Source: Cryptomeria japonica (Eukaryota; Streptophyta; Pinopsida; Cupressales; Cupressaceae). From it: a DNA stretch of 64,000 bases. The DNA lies in contig NC_081408.1 in the NCBI RefSeq assembly GCF_030272615.1, positions 62,306,614 through 62,370,613 on the forward strand, written 5' to 3'. The translations under genes were made by a program, and so were the position numbers. Below are positions 37,687-49,948 of this stretch, piece by piece (within the stretch, counting starts at the first letter, position 1; each line of letters begins with the position of its first letter). The notes under the pieces are model-generated. The model worked only from the letters and a program-made list of their open reading frames with translations, ran no database searches and had not been told where the DNA came from.

Positions 37687-40665
37687 TATTATGTTATGTC
37701 CCAGAGACAACTGAGGGGGGGGAGGGGGTGAATCAGTTGTCAAATGAATTCAAACCCAAAACAAATTAACCAACTTAATGCTTAATACCAATAAACCAGT
37801 TTAATATGCTGGTAGACAGTTTTAACAGTTAATTGCTATACCGGTAAGGATTAGTGCATGAAACATAAAGACAAAGTCATCCACAACACATAAAACCAAT
37901 ATTTGTATGTGGAAACCCTGTAAGGGGAAAAACCATAGTGGGAAACCTTACCCACAATCAGATGATACTACTATAGATAGTAAGTGTACATAAATGGGGT
38001 CTGCACATGCAGAAAGGCCAAGCACCTAGAGCTCACTGCTCAATCACAAAATGGGAGTCACACTGACTACAGTCGGATGGTTAAATTCAATAAGAATGTA
38101 CTGCACAAAATAGCATCTTCATATGCTAGATTCAGTACCGGTGTAGTTCTGATTGTCTTCACAAAAACCCTCCTTCAATCTTCAAATGATGTCTGCATGT
38201 ATATCTCTACTTATTCTTGCATATACCTTCACAAAATCCTTTTTCGCATTCCACATTTGATCTTACAAATAAGATCTTACATTTATACCATAACCTAAGA
38301 CCAGTTTGTAATGCCCCGCCAGGAAACCCCAAAGGGATTAAGCCATAACACAAGAATAGAGTGCAATAATTTGTTTTTTTTAAAGATAAACACAACATTA
38401 AGATACAACAAGATATCAAAATTTAGATTACATAGCAGAAGACAACAACTAATACCTACAGAGTTTCCCAATGTGATTACTTAATTACACATTTAACTTA
38501 ACTCACACAATTAAATCCAATAAGCTGATTATCTTATAATGAGATGATTCTTATACAAGGATAATTTCTTTCAAAAGATGGAAATATAATTCACAAGATA
38601 AGGTTCATCCATTAAGATTTATTCATACCCATCATTCATACTTTTCATTAAAATATAAGCCATGCATCTAATATTCTAACACACTAGAATTTCATCATAA
38701 ACATATGAGATCTTTTCATGCATACTTAATTTCCTTAACAACAACTGAATATATTCCATTACTCTAAGTTACATTCTTTCACGATCCAATTTACTACATT
38801 TTAAAATATGATTGCATACATGCATCTACAATAAATCTCATCTAAACCACTTATGCATTTGATCAAAATGGCATTCATACATGCTAACACTAAACATGAA
38901 ATATAAGAAATAAAAGCATCACATAACACCAAGATGATCTCAGAGTTCTCCCCTAAAGGGCTACATCTCCGGGTCTGCTCAACTGCAAGACCCCTTTGAT
39001 AATTAATAAAGTTAAGAATACATGAGGTTCTCATAATTTACAATCCTCCCATCAAGGCGAAACATAAACAATATACAAGCGACTGGATCAGTCAATAATA
39101 CATAAATGATCCTTGAAAAGGACAGGATCCAGTTGATCATAATCAAAGCTAATACAAAGGTCCACTAGAGCATCCACAAAACTGATTCATCATAATCCCA
39201 AGGTCTAACATGAACCCAGGTACTCACAATGGTATAAGCAACAGGATGACTCCACAAAAGTGCTCCTATCAAGACCATACACCAACACACACTAGCGAAT
39301 GTAGGGACAAGTTTCATCACACAACCTGGTATGGCTACCCTAGCAGGTCTTCATAGGTTCTAACCCCATACACTAGGTTACCCTGGCAACCTAATCTGAA
39401 CCTCCGGCCCATCCAAGCCTCATGTGGACCCACACATCCTTTCGTGAAGACAAGAGTGATGGTTTGCCATTTTAGGCCTTCTCACAGCATGTCGAGTCTA
39501 TATTAGCACTCATCCCATGTGTGAGGGAAATTTATCTTACTTAGAGATTAACAATATAATCTACTATTAGGTTATCACTTATTAGACTCACCTTCGATGG
39601 GTTACCCAGCAGCCACTTCGGGCGTGGCCCCCAATCGAAAGCCACTTTTCCATACAACACTAGACTATGCTCAAACGAACTCAAAACCAAGACATACACA
39701 TGGTTAGATGAACAAAGTTCAAAATGGAGGGAACAACCATTTGGTCAAACACGACTCAAAAGAGGAACACTTATTGATGGTACTCTAACTAGAGACCCGA
39801 CCAACTATGGTCAACCACAAATCATCATTCGACATCTGCATAAAGGATATGACCAATTATGACACACCTACAAAACAATAGTCATACTTGAGACAGACGA
39901 CTGGAACAGGTACCCAAATCAACCATACAATAGGGTCCTATCAAATAAAGCACGAATTGCCATTTCTTAAGCAAAAGCGAATATAAAAATTAAACTCACA
40001 TAAGCAACCATTGGTAAATACAATTTTTTTTTCCTATTGATTTAAACAATAAAATCAATCCAATTTTCTAATTGATCTGAGTTAGATTGTAGTTATCTAC
40101 TTCATTTAGATACAGGTTGTTCTTGGTTTTTTTAACTCTCTAAGGTTCATTGCATCGAACACACATAATAAGCCATAATGAGTTCTTAAACCAATTTCAC
40201 ATGAATAAAATCAGACAACCATTAACCAATTAAATAAGATATTTGATCTCCAATTAAAAACATCATTGACATACTGGTTCAAAATAAATCCTACAAATTT
40301 GTCTTTTCCAGAACCAAGATACACTATACAGATCAAGGAAATATATATTTAAAGAAACCAATATAGATAATCCATTCCCAATTTAATAGATTATTTCCTT
40401 ATGCATAAAGAAAAATTACTAAATTTAAATATTAATTATCATATATTTATTAATTCGAAATTAATAAAATATATATGCAATTGATAATAACAAAACCACA
40501 AATTAAGTTTCTAATTAGAAAATATGCATTAATAATAAACTACAATTTGAAAATTTATTAAAGTATATTGCCACTATACAATTTATCAATTACAAATATC
40601 ATAATTTAATATTTAAACGCCATATTTAAACTTAATTAAAACTTAAATAAAATTTACATTTAATA

Positions 40666-40671
<6 letters not shown>

Positions 40672-40707
<36 letters not shown>
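40672..40707. repeat. (TA)n microsatellite in D2
   Basis: About 18 uninterrupted TA units in AT-rich sequence, shortly before the GC-rich island. A shorter (TA)n lies in D1 near 11394. Confidence 0.92.
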
Positions 40708-40710
<3 letters not shown>

Positions 40711-40767
40711 CTAAAAAAAATATTTAAAAAAAACAATTTTAAAAAGAAAAACTACAAAATAAAAAAG

Positions 40768-41025
40768 GGCGAAAAAGCAGTCGGGCCCACCTCCCTTTCA
40801 TGGGGGTTTGGGGCCTGCCATGCCCTAGCCGCGGGTGGTGCCACTGCGGTGGGCACAGTACCTGCGGCTCCCTTGTGGGGAACGCAGCGCCCTACGGCCA
40901 CCACGGGGGTCGCCGCTCCCTACGGCGGGGACGCAGAGACTGCGGCCGCCATGGGGGTCGCAGTGAGCTACAGCCTCCCCCAGGGGAGGAGGTGGGTAGA
41001 GCTCCGCTCCTCACCCTCCAAACCC
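40768..41025. repeat. GC-rich repetitive island in D2
   Basis: A sharply bounded GC-rich block in AT-rich DNA. It has internal near-repeats around the words CCCTACGGC, GGGGGTCGC and GGGGACGCAG. Open frames on the plus strand (40800-41064) look like GC-rich artefacts, without a start context or recognisable domain. It occupies roughly the place where D1 carries its GGTAGC palindromes. Confidence 0.7.
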
Positions 41026-42940
41026 CTAAACATATTTAATTTTTTTATTCATCAAAAAAATTGATTTCATTTAAAAAAAAAACCGATTTAATAAAATAAC
41101 TTTGGTTTGCAAAAATAACTTTAAAACACAAACCCCCATCTCACATAATTTTTTTTTTTTTTTTTAAACAAACAGTCTCATAAAGACTAAAAATGAGAAT
41201 TTTCTAGCAAGTATAAGGTTTTCAAAATTGAAAGAATTTATTGAAAAACCTTTCCAAATAACTAATTCTTTTGGGCATAAGAAACTCATTTTTTCTTGTA
41301 AGAATTCAAGCAATAAGCCATTATCAACTAATTTCCACAATGATTCATAATCTTGAGGGCAATCAATGGAGAAATTAAAACCAAATAGCATGAAGAACAT
41401 CCAATGCTCATTTTAAAAAAAAATTTAAACAATAACTAATTGGTAACCATAATTCCTACCTCAATAAGCATTCCTGGAAAGGATCTGATGAAGAGCCCCA
41501 ACCTGCAGCTCAAGAAATCCTTCTCCTTCCAAAATCCCCAAATCTTTCATCCAAAATATTTTCCAAAAATATATTTTTCTCCAAAAAATTCAATCCCCAA
41601 TATTTTCCAAAAGTCTAGGTTATATGGAAAAGTTTGACCAAAAAATCTCATTTTTGGATTTAAAATTTTTATTTAAAATAATTCACAAAAAATCATTCAT
41701 TTAAACTATATCAATAATTTAACTTTCTTTTCCCATTTTAAAATTGATTTTCTCACTCAACTGAACTTAACTTGTCTATTTTAAAAAGCCAAAAGAATAC
41801 AATTAATTCTATTGCAATTAAATTCAAAACTTTCTTTTTCTAATAGCATAAGCGTATCAAATTTAACATTACAATTAACTATTTAATTGAACTTGCTCCC
41901 AATTTAAATCGAGCAATTCAAATAATGATTAATCACATAAAGAGGGAGCCTATTGATTTAGTCCCCAAATAAACTAATGCGTAAACACACATTAAATCAA
42001 TTAAAGATTAATGATCAACCACTTGATTTAACCACACACACCAAACATGCAAACCAAGAAAGTCAATAGGACAGATGACTCGCAAACCCAAACAAAAAGG
42101 GAATATTGACGACGACTGACGATGCTCACTTGAGCATGACTATGGTCAACTAGGGTCTTATGACCACCTAATCCAACTCTAAGGATTAAAGAGGTACACT
42201 AAAACCTGCGAATCCAGGTGAAGATGAACCTAGCACTCATGCAGTACTATACCTGAGATCTCCTGCATCCAAGAGTCATACATGCATACATATATAAACT
42301 TAATGAAAGTGTTAGCCCGAGATAATAACATGAAATAGGAGAATTAATTAACTTGCATACAAACTGGTGTGAAAACCACATTACTAGCTATGCACTAAAT
42401 CAAAACATCTGACTATAATCATTATATTATGATAAACTAACCAAGGTCAAACCAAGATTAGAAATCGATTAGCGTAGGGGTACTACACAATTTTATTAGG
42501 TCATCTCTACAAGATATTACAATTAAAATATTTTACAAACAATACAATATTCGATGCAATAACCAATTGAACATGTCAACTTAATGTATTTACAACAATA
42601 ATTAATCATCTCCATATCATTTCATGTTGATCTGGAAAAGATAAACCTGCCGGTGTAACCTGGACCTATTTGCCGATAATAGCAAATATGCAAATATGAA
42701 TATACCAATAAACAATTCTTTAAGACAAGATGTCCAAATGATGTCTTCGACATTACCAAGTGTTTTCCATATCATTCCAAGTGTCGATGATCATTATATC
42801 TTGCCGATGTACCAGATACTGGTGACTGTGCATGAGTCATTTGCTTGTCAGTGAATGTTGCTGATTCTCCAAAGTGCCAGAGTTGATAAGTGTTTAGTAG
42901 GTGTTGACATCAATGACAAAACCATACCAAAATACCAACA

Positions 42941-43317
42941 ATCTCCCCCTTTGGCATTGATGGCAACACAAGATGGAAAAACCATCAAAGTGCCAAAACA
43001 AAAATGCCAAATACCAAAAACCAAGAATCTCCAAAAAGAGATCATAACCAGAAATCAAAATACAGATACAGAGAGTAATAATCTCTCCCAAACAACAATC
43101 TATCCCCTTGGAAGCAACATGTGTTTTACTTGTGTTTTTCCATACCAATCTCTCCCCCTTTAACATCAAATGCCAAAGTTACAACAAAGCCAAGTTCATA
43201 TACAAAATACCAATCAATTTAGTATACCAACTACTCCCCCTGAGAAGTAGCTTCCCATCAAAGCTAGAAAAAAGATTTCTTTGTTAATTATGTCGGTTGA
43301 TGTCAATCATCAACATC
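42941..43317 (-). other. C 3' untranslated region
   Basis: Non-coding between the PPPVET stop (43318-43320) and the LTR. On the minus strand it carries AAAGGGGGAG next to the LTR (about 42951) and a second copy near 43160, the paired polypurine arrangement. Confidence 0.75.
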
Positions 43318-46300
43318 CTAAGTCTCTACCAGTGGGGGTATGACCCCAAGCTAATCTCTGAGATATTCAAAAGTCTCCTTAGGCAGAGGTTTAGTAAAGA
43401 TATCTACAATCTGCTCTTTAGTATTCACATAAACCAGTTTTATTTCCTTTGCTTCAACTTTTTCTATTAGAAAATTCAGTTTGATAGAAACATGTTTAGT
43501 TTTAGAATGTAATACCGAATTCTTAGATATATCAATTGCTGCAGTATTATCACAATAGATAGTAATAGGTTCCTTGCATTTTACCTTTATGTCTTTCAAC
43601 ATTTGCTTAAGCAATAGTACCTATGTAAAGTTAGTTGCTGCTGCAACATATTCTGATTCTGCTATTGATAAAGATGTACAACTTTGTTTCTTACTCAACC
43701 ATGAAACTAGTCTATTTCCAAGAAAGATTGCTCCACCGCTGGTGCTTTTTCTATCATCCACATCTCTTGCCCAATTTGCATCTGTGTATACACATAATTC
43801 AAAGTTTTCATCTCTAGGATACCATAATCCAAGATTTATAGTGCCTTGTAAGTATCGGAAAATCCTTTTTACTGTTGATTCATGATTTTCTCTAGGATTA
43901 CTTTGAAATCTTGAAACAATACATATTTCATTCATAATATCAGGTCTGGTTTGTGTTAAATATAGTAATCCTTCTATCATAGATTTGTATCTAGTTGGAT
44001 TAACAGGTGCAGATTCATCCCTTAGTGATAATTTGTCATTTGTTGTCATAGGTGTGCTTACTGGTTTAGACTTCTCCATCCCAAATTTCTTTAGTAACTC
44101 ATTTAAGTACTTGGATTGACTCAAGAATATACCTTTATCAGTCTATGAAATCTGCAATCCTAAAAAGAATTTTATTTCTCCAATCATAGACATTTCAAAT
44201 TCTTGCTGCATCTTAATAGAAAATTCTTTACATAATCCATCTTCTCCTCCAAAGATTATATCATGAACAAATACTTCTATAATCAAGATATCATCATTAG
44301 TCACTTTATAATATAAATTGTTGTCTGCATTTCCTTTAGTAAAACCAATCTTCAAAAGATACTTATCCAATCTTGCATACCAAGCTCTTGGAGCTTGCTT
44401 CAATCCATACAAAGCTTTTCTTAACCTGCAAACCATGTGATTGTCACCTGTCAAAGAAAATCCATCAGGTTGTTCAATGTACACTTCTTCTTCAATATCT
44501 CCATTCAAAAATGCACATTTAATATCCATTTGATATACTTTGTAGTTCTTATGTGCTGCAAAAGCCAAAAATAATCTGACTACCTGAATTCTAGCTACCG
44601 GTGCAAAGGTTTCATTGTAATCAACTCCTTCCTTCTGATAATATCCCTTACACACTAGTCTTTCTCTATTTCTGTCAACCTTACCATCTTCATTAAGTTT
44701 GTTTCTGAATACCCATTTGGTTCCAATTACATTTTTATCTTTAGGCCGGGGAACTAATGTCCAAGTGTTATTTTTCTCAATTTGTTCTAATTCTTCTTCC
44801 ATAGCTTTAATCCAAAATTTATCTTCACATGCCTCATTAAGTGATGATGGTTTAATTTGAGAAATAAGACATACCTCTTCATTTTCCAATCTTCCTCTTG
44901 TCATAACTCCTTTAAACTTGTTTCCAATTATCTGATCTTCAGAATGATTCAATCTTACATACTAGGGTGTCTTTGTTTGCTGTTGTTCCTCGGTTACTGT
45001 GGAATTCTCAGATGATATCGGGGTAACTAGATCTTCATTCTGTACTAGTGGATTCAGTGTAGGTTCATTTGCCAAAATTTCTATTGCTGGTTCAGAGTCT
45101 ATATACCTTGAAGTTCCTCTAAATTGTTCATCAATCTTTACGTTTGTACTTTCAATAATTTTTTGCAATCTTTTGTTAAAACGTCTATATGCCTTGCTCT
45201 TAGATGAATAACCAAGAAATATTCCTTCATCACTTCTAGGATCAAATTTCCCAATATACTCATCTCTTCTGATATAACATTTGCTTCCAAATATTCTAAA
45301 ATATTTAAGAGTAGGAGTATTACCAAACCATAGTTCATGAGGGGTCTTAGCGGTTTCACCTTTGATGTGATCTTTTTTGAATGTATAGACTGTTGTACTC
45401 ACTACCTCTCTCCAATATACATGTGGTTGGTTTGCTTGTGATAACATACTTCTTGCTACATCCAAGATAGTTTTTTTTTCCCTTTCAACAACTCCATTCT
45501 GCTATGGTGTTCAAGGTGCTAATAGTTGTCCTCTGATTCCATTCACTTCACAGAATGTATTAAACTCCTTAGATGTAAATTATCCTCCTTGATCTAATCT
45601 TAGACATTTGATTTTCTTACCAGCTTCATTTTCTACCATTGCTTTGAACAATTTAAACTTTCCAAGTGCTTCTGATTTTTCTCTAAGAAAAATAACCCAA
45701 CACATTCTAGAGTAGTCATCAATGATTAGCATGAAATATCTATCACCTTGTAAGCTTTTAGTTCTAGTTGGACCACATAAATCAGCGTGAATCAAATCAA
45801 GAGCATTATTGGATTTTTTTGGAATACTTTTGAAACTAGCTCTAACTTGTTTTCCAGATTGACATTCCTTACATACTGTATTATGAGGTTTGATAATTTT
45901 AGGTAAATCTCTAACTGCCTTAGTAGTACTGATTTTCACCATGCAATCAAAGTTTACATGATAGAGTCTCTTATGCCATAACCAACTTTCATCAATATGT
46001 GCAATTAAGCATGTCTTTTCATTGTTATTCAAATGAAAGATATTACCTCTAGTCTGATTACCAGTTGCAATTTCTAAACTAGTTCTATTCATGATTTTGC
46101 ATTTTCCATTTTTGAATTGTAACTAAAATCCTTTCTCAACTAATTGACCAACACTCAAAAGATTATGCTTTAACCCTTCAACATAGTAAACATTGTCAGT
46201 GTTATGCTTACCATCAAGAGATATTGTACCCTTACCTTTGATTAAACAAGCTTTGTCATCTCCAAATATCACTAAGCCTCCATTGTATTCTTGAAAGTTC

Positions 46301-47472
46301 AAGAATTTACCTTTCTCTCCTGTCATATGATGTGAGCATCCTGAATTACTAATCCATTCATCCTTTACTTCAACTTTAGCTGCCAAGGCCTGTTCTACCA
46401 GTTGAGCAGTAGATGTCAGTTGATCTTCTATTATAGCAACAAAAACCCATCCATTATCTGTCGGATCCTCATCAGAATCATTAGTCACACCTTTATCAGC
46501 AATGTAACAAGATTTGTCTTTATTCTTCTTAAATCTATATCTCTGATATTCAGGGTTAGGCTTGTATGTTCTTCTAGCTTCTTCTCTTAGTCTAGCATGT
46601 CTATCAGGGAATCTCAAAGCCATATGACCAATCTTATTGTAGTTAAAACATTTAAAGGGTGCTTTACCTTCATACTTACTTCCAACTGGACCTTTAGGCA
46701 TTTTCCGTGCAAATAGTGCTTCAAGTTCTTCAAGTTCTTCATTTTCTTTCTTGCTTTCTTCAAGTTCTCTTGCATAAAAGGCTTTCAAATCAGATTTTTT
46801 AAATGATGGAGCAGATGATGTTGATGCTTTAAAGGCCAAATCTCTCTTTATAGTAGCAACAAGACCAAATTCTTCAATTTCAAAAGCTAAAAGTTTCCCA
46901 ATCAATGTATCCCTATTTATTGATGTATTAGGCATTGTTCTTAACTCATTTATAGTAGTGAATTTCATTTTATATGCCAGTGGCAATCCTCTTAAAACTT
47001 TTGAAATAATTTCATCCTCACTTAAGTTTCCTCCACAATATTTAATACCCAAAACAATCTCATTTACTCTTTCCATAAAAGCAGAAATCCTTTCATCTTC
47101 TTCCATTTTCAGATGTTCATACCTGACCCAGAAGCTTTCAAGTTTTGCAATTTTGAATGTGGAATCTCCTTCATTCAGTGTTTCCAAATGATCCCAAATA
47201 GCTTTAGCAGTAGACCTATCTGATAGTCCCATGATTTGTTGATCTAATAGTGTGCTCAAAAGTGCTTCTCTTTCTTTGCAATCATTTTCTTCATCTTTAG
47301 TCAAGTTGGGTGGAGTGGGCTGACTCTGAGTAGGAGCAGTATAACCATTCTTTATAACATCCTAGATGTCCTTTCCAATGCAATTTATATGTGTCTCCAT
47401 TCCGATCTTCCATATGCCATAATTGGTTCCATCAAGTTTAGGACTATCCTTCCTAAAATAGTTAGTAGACAT
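43318..47472 (-). pseudogene. C copia polyprotein
   Basis: Gag starts at the ATG at 47472. A TAG replaces Trp in GKDIW near 47368. The main gag block is 47304-46123, with a damaged knuckle (CFNYNKIGHMALRF lacks two Cys) and, in the same frame, the protease region ISNSGCSHHM, whose catalytic Asp is Asn. GAG-pre-integrase and integrase occupy 46092-45580 (LWHKRLYHVN, IIDDYSRMCWV) and 45465-44962, separated by stops that include TGA for Arg and TAG for Gln in the TPQQNGVVE motif. RT (44952-44143) is nearly clean ([36 protein letters not shown]), but the catalytic motif reads VFVHDIIF, Asp to His. RNase H follows at 44124-43351 with TDANWARD and SIAESEYVAAA. Stops at about 44958, 44140, 43619 and 43349 are TAG for CAG. 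Confidence 0.92.
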
Positions 47473-47528
47473 TGGATCTCCTCAAGCTATTAAACTTTTG
47501 CAAAAGAGGACTAGGCTCTGATACCAAT

Positions 47529-48586
47529 TGTTAGGTCCTAGAGACAACTGAGAGGGGGGGTGAATCAGTTGTCAAGTGAATTCAAACCAAGAACAACTTA
47601 ACCAACTTAATTCTTAATACCAGTAAACCAATTTAATATGTCGGTAGATAGTTTTAACAGTTAATTGCTATACTAGTAAGGATTAGTGCATGAAACATAA
47701 AGACAAAGTCATCCACAACACATAAGACCAATATTTGTACGTGGAAACCCTGTAAGGGGAAAAACCACAATGGGAAACCTTACCCATAATCAGATGATAC
47801 TACTGCAAATAGTAAGTGTACATAAATGGGGTCTGCACATGCAGAAAGGCGAAGCGCCTAGAGCTCATTGCTCAATCACAAAATGGGAGTCACACTGACT
47901 ACAGTTGGATGGTTAAATCCAATAAGAATGTACTACACAAAACAACATCTTCATATGCTAGATTCAGTACTGTTGTAGTTCTGATTGTTTTCACAAAAAT
48001 GCTCCTTCAATCTTCAAATGATGTCTGCATGTATAGCTCTTCTTATTCTTGCATATACCTTCACAAAATCCCTTTTTGCATTCCACATTTAATCTTACAA
48101 ATAAGATCTTACATTTATACCATAACCTAAGACCAATTTTAGTATGTCGGCTCTACAAGATATTACAATAAAAACATTTTACAAATAATACAATATCTAA
48201 CACAATAACCGATTGAACATGTCAGCTTAATGTATTTACAACAATGATTAATCATATCCATAGTGTGTCATGCTGATCTGAAAAAGATAAACCTGTCGTT
48301 GTAACCTGGACCTATTTGTCGGTAATAGCAAATATGAAAATATGAATATACCAATAAACAATTCTTTAAGACAAGATGTCCAAATGATGTCTTTGACATT
48401 ACCAAGTGTTTTCCATATCATTCCAAGTGCCAGTGATCATTATATCTTGCTGGTGTACTAGATAGTAGTGATTGTGCATGAGTCATTTGCTTGCCGGTGA
48501 ATGTTGCTGATTCTCCAAAGTGCCATAGTTGATAAGTGTTTAGTAGGTATAGACATCAATGAAAAAACCATACCAAAATACCAACA
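47529..48586 (-). repeat. C 5' LTR
   Basis: 1,058 bp, TGTTAGGTCCTAG to AATACCAACA. The hairpin GACAACTGA / G-tract / TCAGTTGTC lies at 47542-47575 and the palindrome TCTGCACATGCAGA at 47832-47845. It is uninterrupted and so serves as the empty-site reference for D2. Confidence 0.92.
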
Positions 48587-48591
48587 TATTA

Positions 48592-48756
48592 TTCCTAGGG
48601 GGAGAGACTTTATCCTTTGGGGAGTGATATTATGTATTTTTTATTTCTAGTGATAATTGCTTTTGGAGATTGTTGGTTTTTGGTATTTGGCATTTCTGTT
48701 TTGACACTTTGAGGCTTTTTCCATCTTGTGTTGCCATCAATGCCAAAGGGGGATAT
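48592..48756 (+). other. B 3' untranslated region, continued
   Basis: Resumes B's tail after C and ends with the polypurine tract AAAGGGGGATAT before the B 3' LTR. No gene. Confidence 0.8.
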
Positions 48757-49817
48757 TGTTGGTGTTTTGGATATGTTGATATGGTTTTGTCATTGATGTC
48801 AACACCTATTAACACTTATCAACTCTGGCACTTTGGAGAATTGACAATGTTCACCGGCAAGCAAGTGACTTTATCCACAGTCACGGATATCTGGTTCAAT
48901 GGCAGGATATATTGTTCACCTGCACTAGGAATAACATGGAGAACACTTGGTTTTGTTGAAGACATCATTTGGACACTTTGTCTTGGAGATTTGTTCATTG
49001 GTATATTCGAGATTGCATATTTGTTGTTACTGGCAAATAGGTCCAGAATAAGCACCGACAGGCTTATCTATTCGAGATCAACACGACACACTTTGAAGAT
49101 GATTTATTATTGTTGTAAAAGCATTAAGCTGACATGTTTTATCAGTTATTGATTTACTTGTAATTTTTTTTTATTGTAATATCTTTTAGAGCCAACCTAC
49201 TAAAATTGGTCCTAGGTTATGGTATATATATAAGATCTTATTTGTAAGATCGATATGTGATTGAAGAAAGGAATTGTAAGAAGGTATATGTGAGAATAAG
49301 TAGAGATATACACACAGACATCATTTAAATGTTGAAGGAAGATTTTTGTGAAGACATATCAAAACTACATCGATACTTAATCCAGCATATGAAGATGCTA
49401 TTTTGAGCAGTACATCATTTTTGGATTTAATCATCCAATTGTAGTCAGTGTGACTCTTATTTGTGTTTGAGCAGTGAGCTCTAGGCACTTGGCCTTTTTG
49501 CATGTGCAGACCCCAAATGTATACACATACTATCTATAGTAGTATCATCTGATTTTGGGTAAGGTTTCCCACCATGGTTTTTCCCCTTATAGGATTTCCA
49601 CATACAAATATTGGTATTATGTGTTGTGGATGTTATTATCTTTTTATTTCATGCATTAATCTTTACCAGTACTACACTTAATTGATAAACTGTCTACCAA
49701 CATAAAATTTTGGTTTACCGGTATTAAGCATTTGGTCTAGATAAGTTGTTTTTTGTTTAAATTTATTAGACAACTGATTCACCCCCCACCCCTCTCAGTT
49801 GTCTCTGGGACCTAACA
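48757..49817 (+). repeat. B 3' LTR
   Basis: 1,061 bp, TGTTGGTGTTTTGG to GGACCTAACA. The hairpin is GACAACTGA / TCAGTTGTC around 49769-49803. Confidence 0.9.
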
Positions 49818-49948
49818 TTATTTTCATTGGTTAATGATCTCTTTGGGAGAATTGTTGGTTTTTGTTGGTTTTTCGTTTTTGGCATTTCCGTTTTGGCACT
49901 TTGATGGTTTTTCCATCTTGTGTTGCCATCAATGCCAAAGGGGGAGAT
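49818..49948 (+). other. A 3' untranslated region, continued
   Basis: Resumes A's tail after B. It matches the homologous part of B (48640-48756) and ends with AAAGGGGGAGAT before the A 3' LTR. Confidence 0.8.

Larger units (their letters stand above)
38317..42487. mobile_element. D2: 4.2-kb LTR-like element, probable solo LTR
   Basis: Termini are TGTAATGCCCC and GGGGTACTACA, as in D1. Flanks CAGTT (38312-38316) and CAATT (42488-42492) give a TSD with one mismatch. The empty site is visible in the C right LTR (about 48135, AAGACCAATTTTAG). D2 shares its first about 850 bp and last about 450 bp with D1. It has an extra about 600 bp (39175-39775) containing CACTTCGGGCGTGGCCCC, absent from D1. 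No ORF, primer binding site or paired LTRs are seen. Confidence 0.78.
37692..42940 (-). repeat. C 3' LTR, interrupted by D2
   Basis: Two parts, 37692-38316 and 42493-42940, add up to about 1.07 kb and match the right LTR. The junction sequence around 38300/42493 is uninterrupted in the right LTR at about 48130. The terminal hairpin is at 37703-37740. Confidence 0.9.
37692..48586 (-). mobile_element. C: reverse-oriented copia element nested in B
   Basis: The left LTR (3' in element sense) is 37692-42940 with D2 inside it; the right LTR is 47529-48586. The TSD TATTA is perfect (37687-37691 and 48587-48591). The primer binding site reads GCTCTGATACCA on the plus strand at 47515-47526, and the polypurine tract follows 42940. 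Without D2, C is about 6.72 kb. RT has Asp to His in its catalytic motif and many stops are present. Confidence 0.93.
32216..49817 (+). mobile_element. B: copia element nested in A
   Basis: LTRs are 32216-33286 and 48757-49817. The left terminus has decayed from TG to TT. Flanks are GTATT (32211-32215) and TTATT (49818-49822), a TSD with one mismatch. The primer binding site TGGTATCAGAGC (33289-33300) is intact and the polypurine tract precedes 48757. Element C occupies its 3' untranslated region. Without C, B is about 6.70 kb. Confidence 0.9.

Noticed and set aside
40800-41064. Plus-strand protein genes in the GC-rich island
   Set aside because: Two overlapping frames are both open because GC-rich DNA has few stops. 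There is no domain, and the block is repetitive within an LTR-like element.
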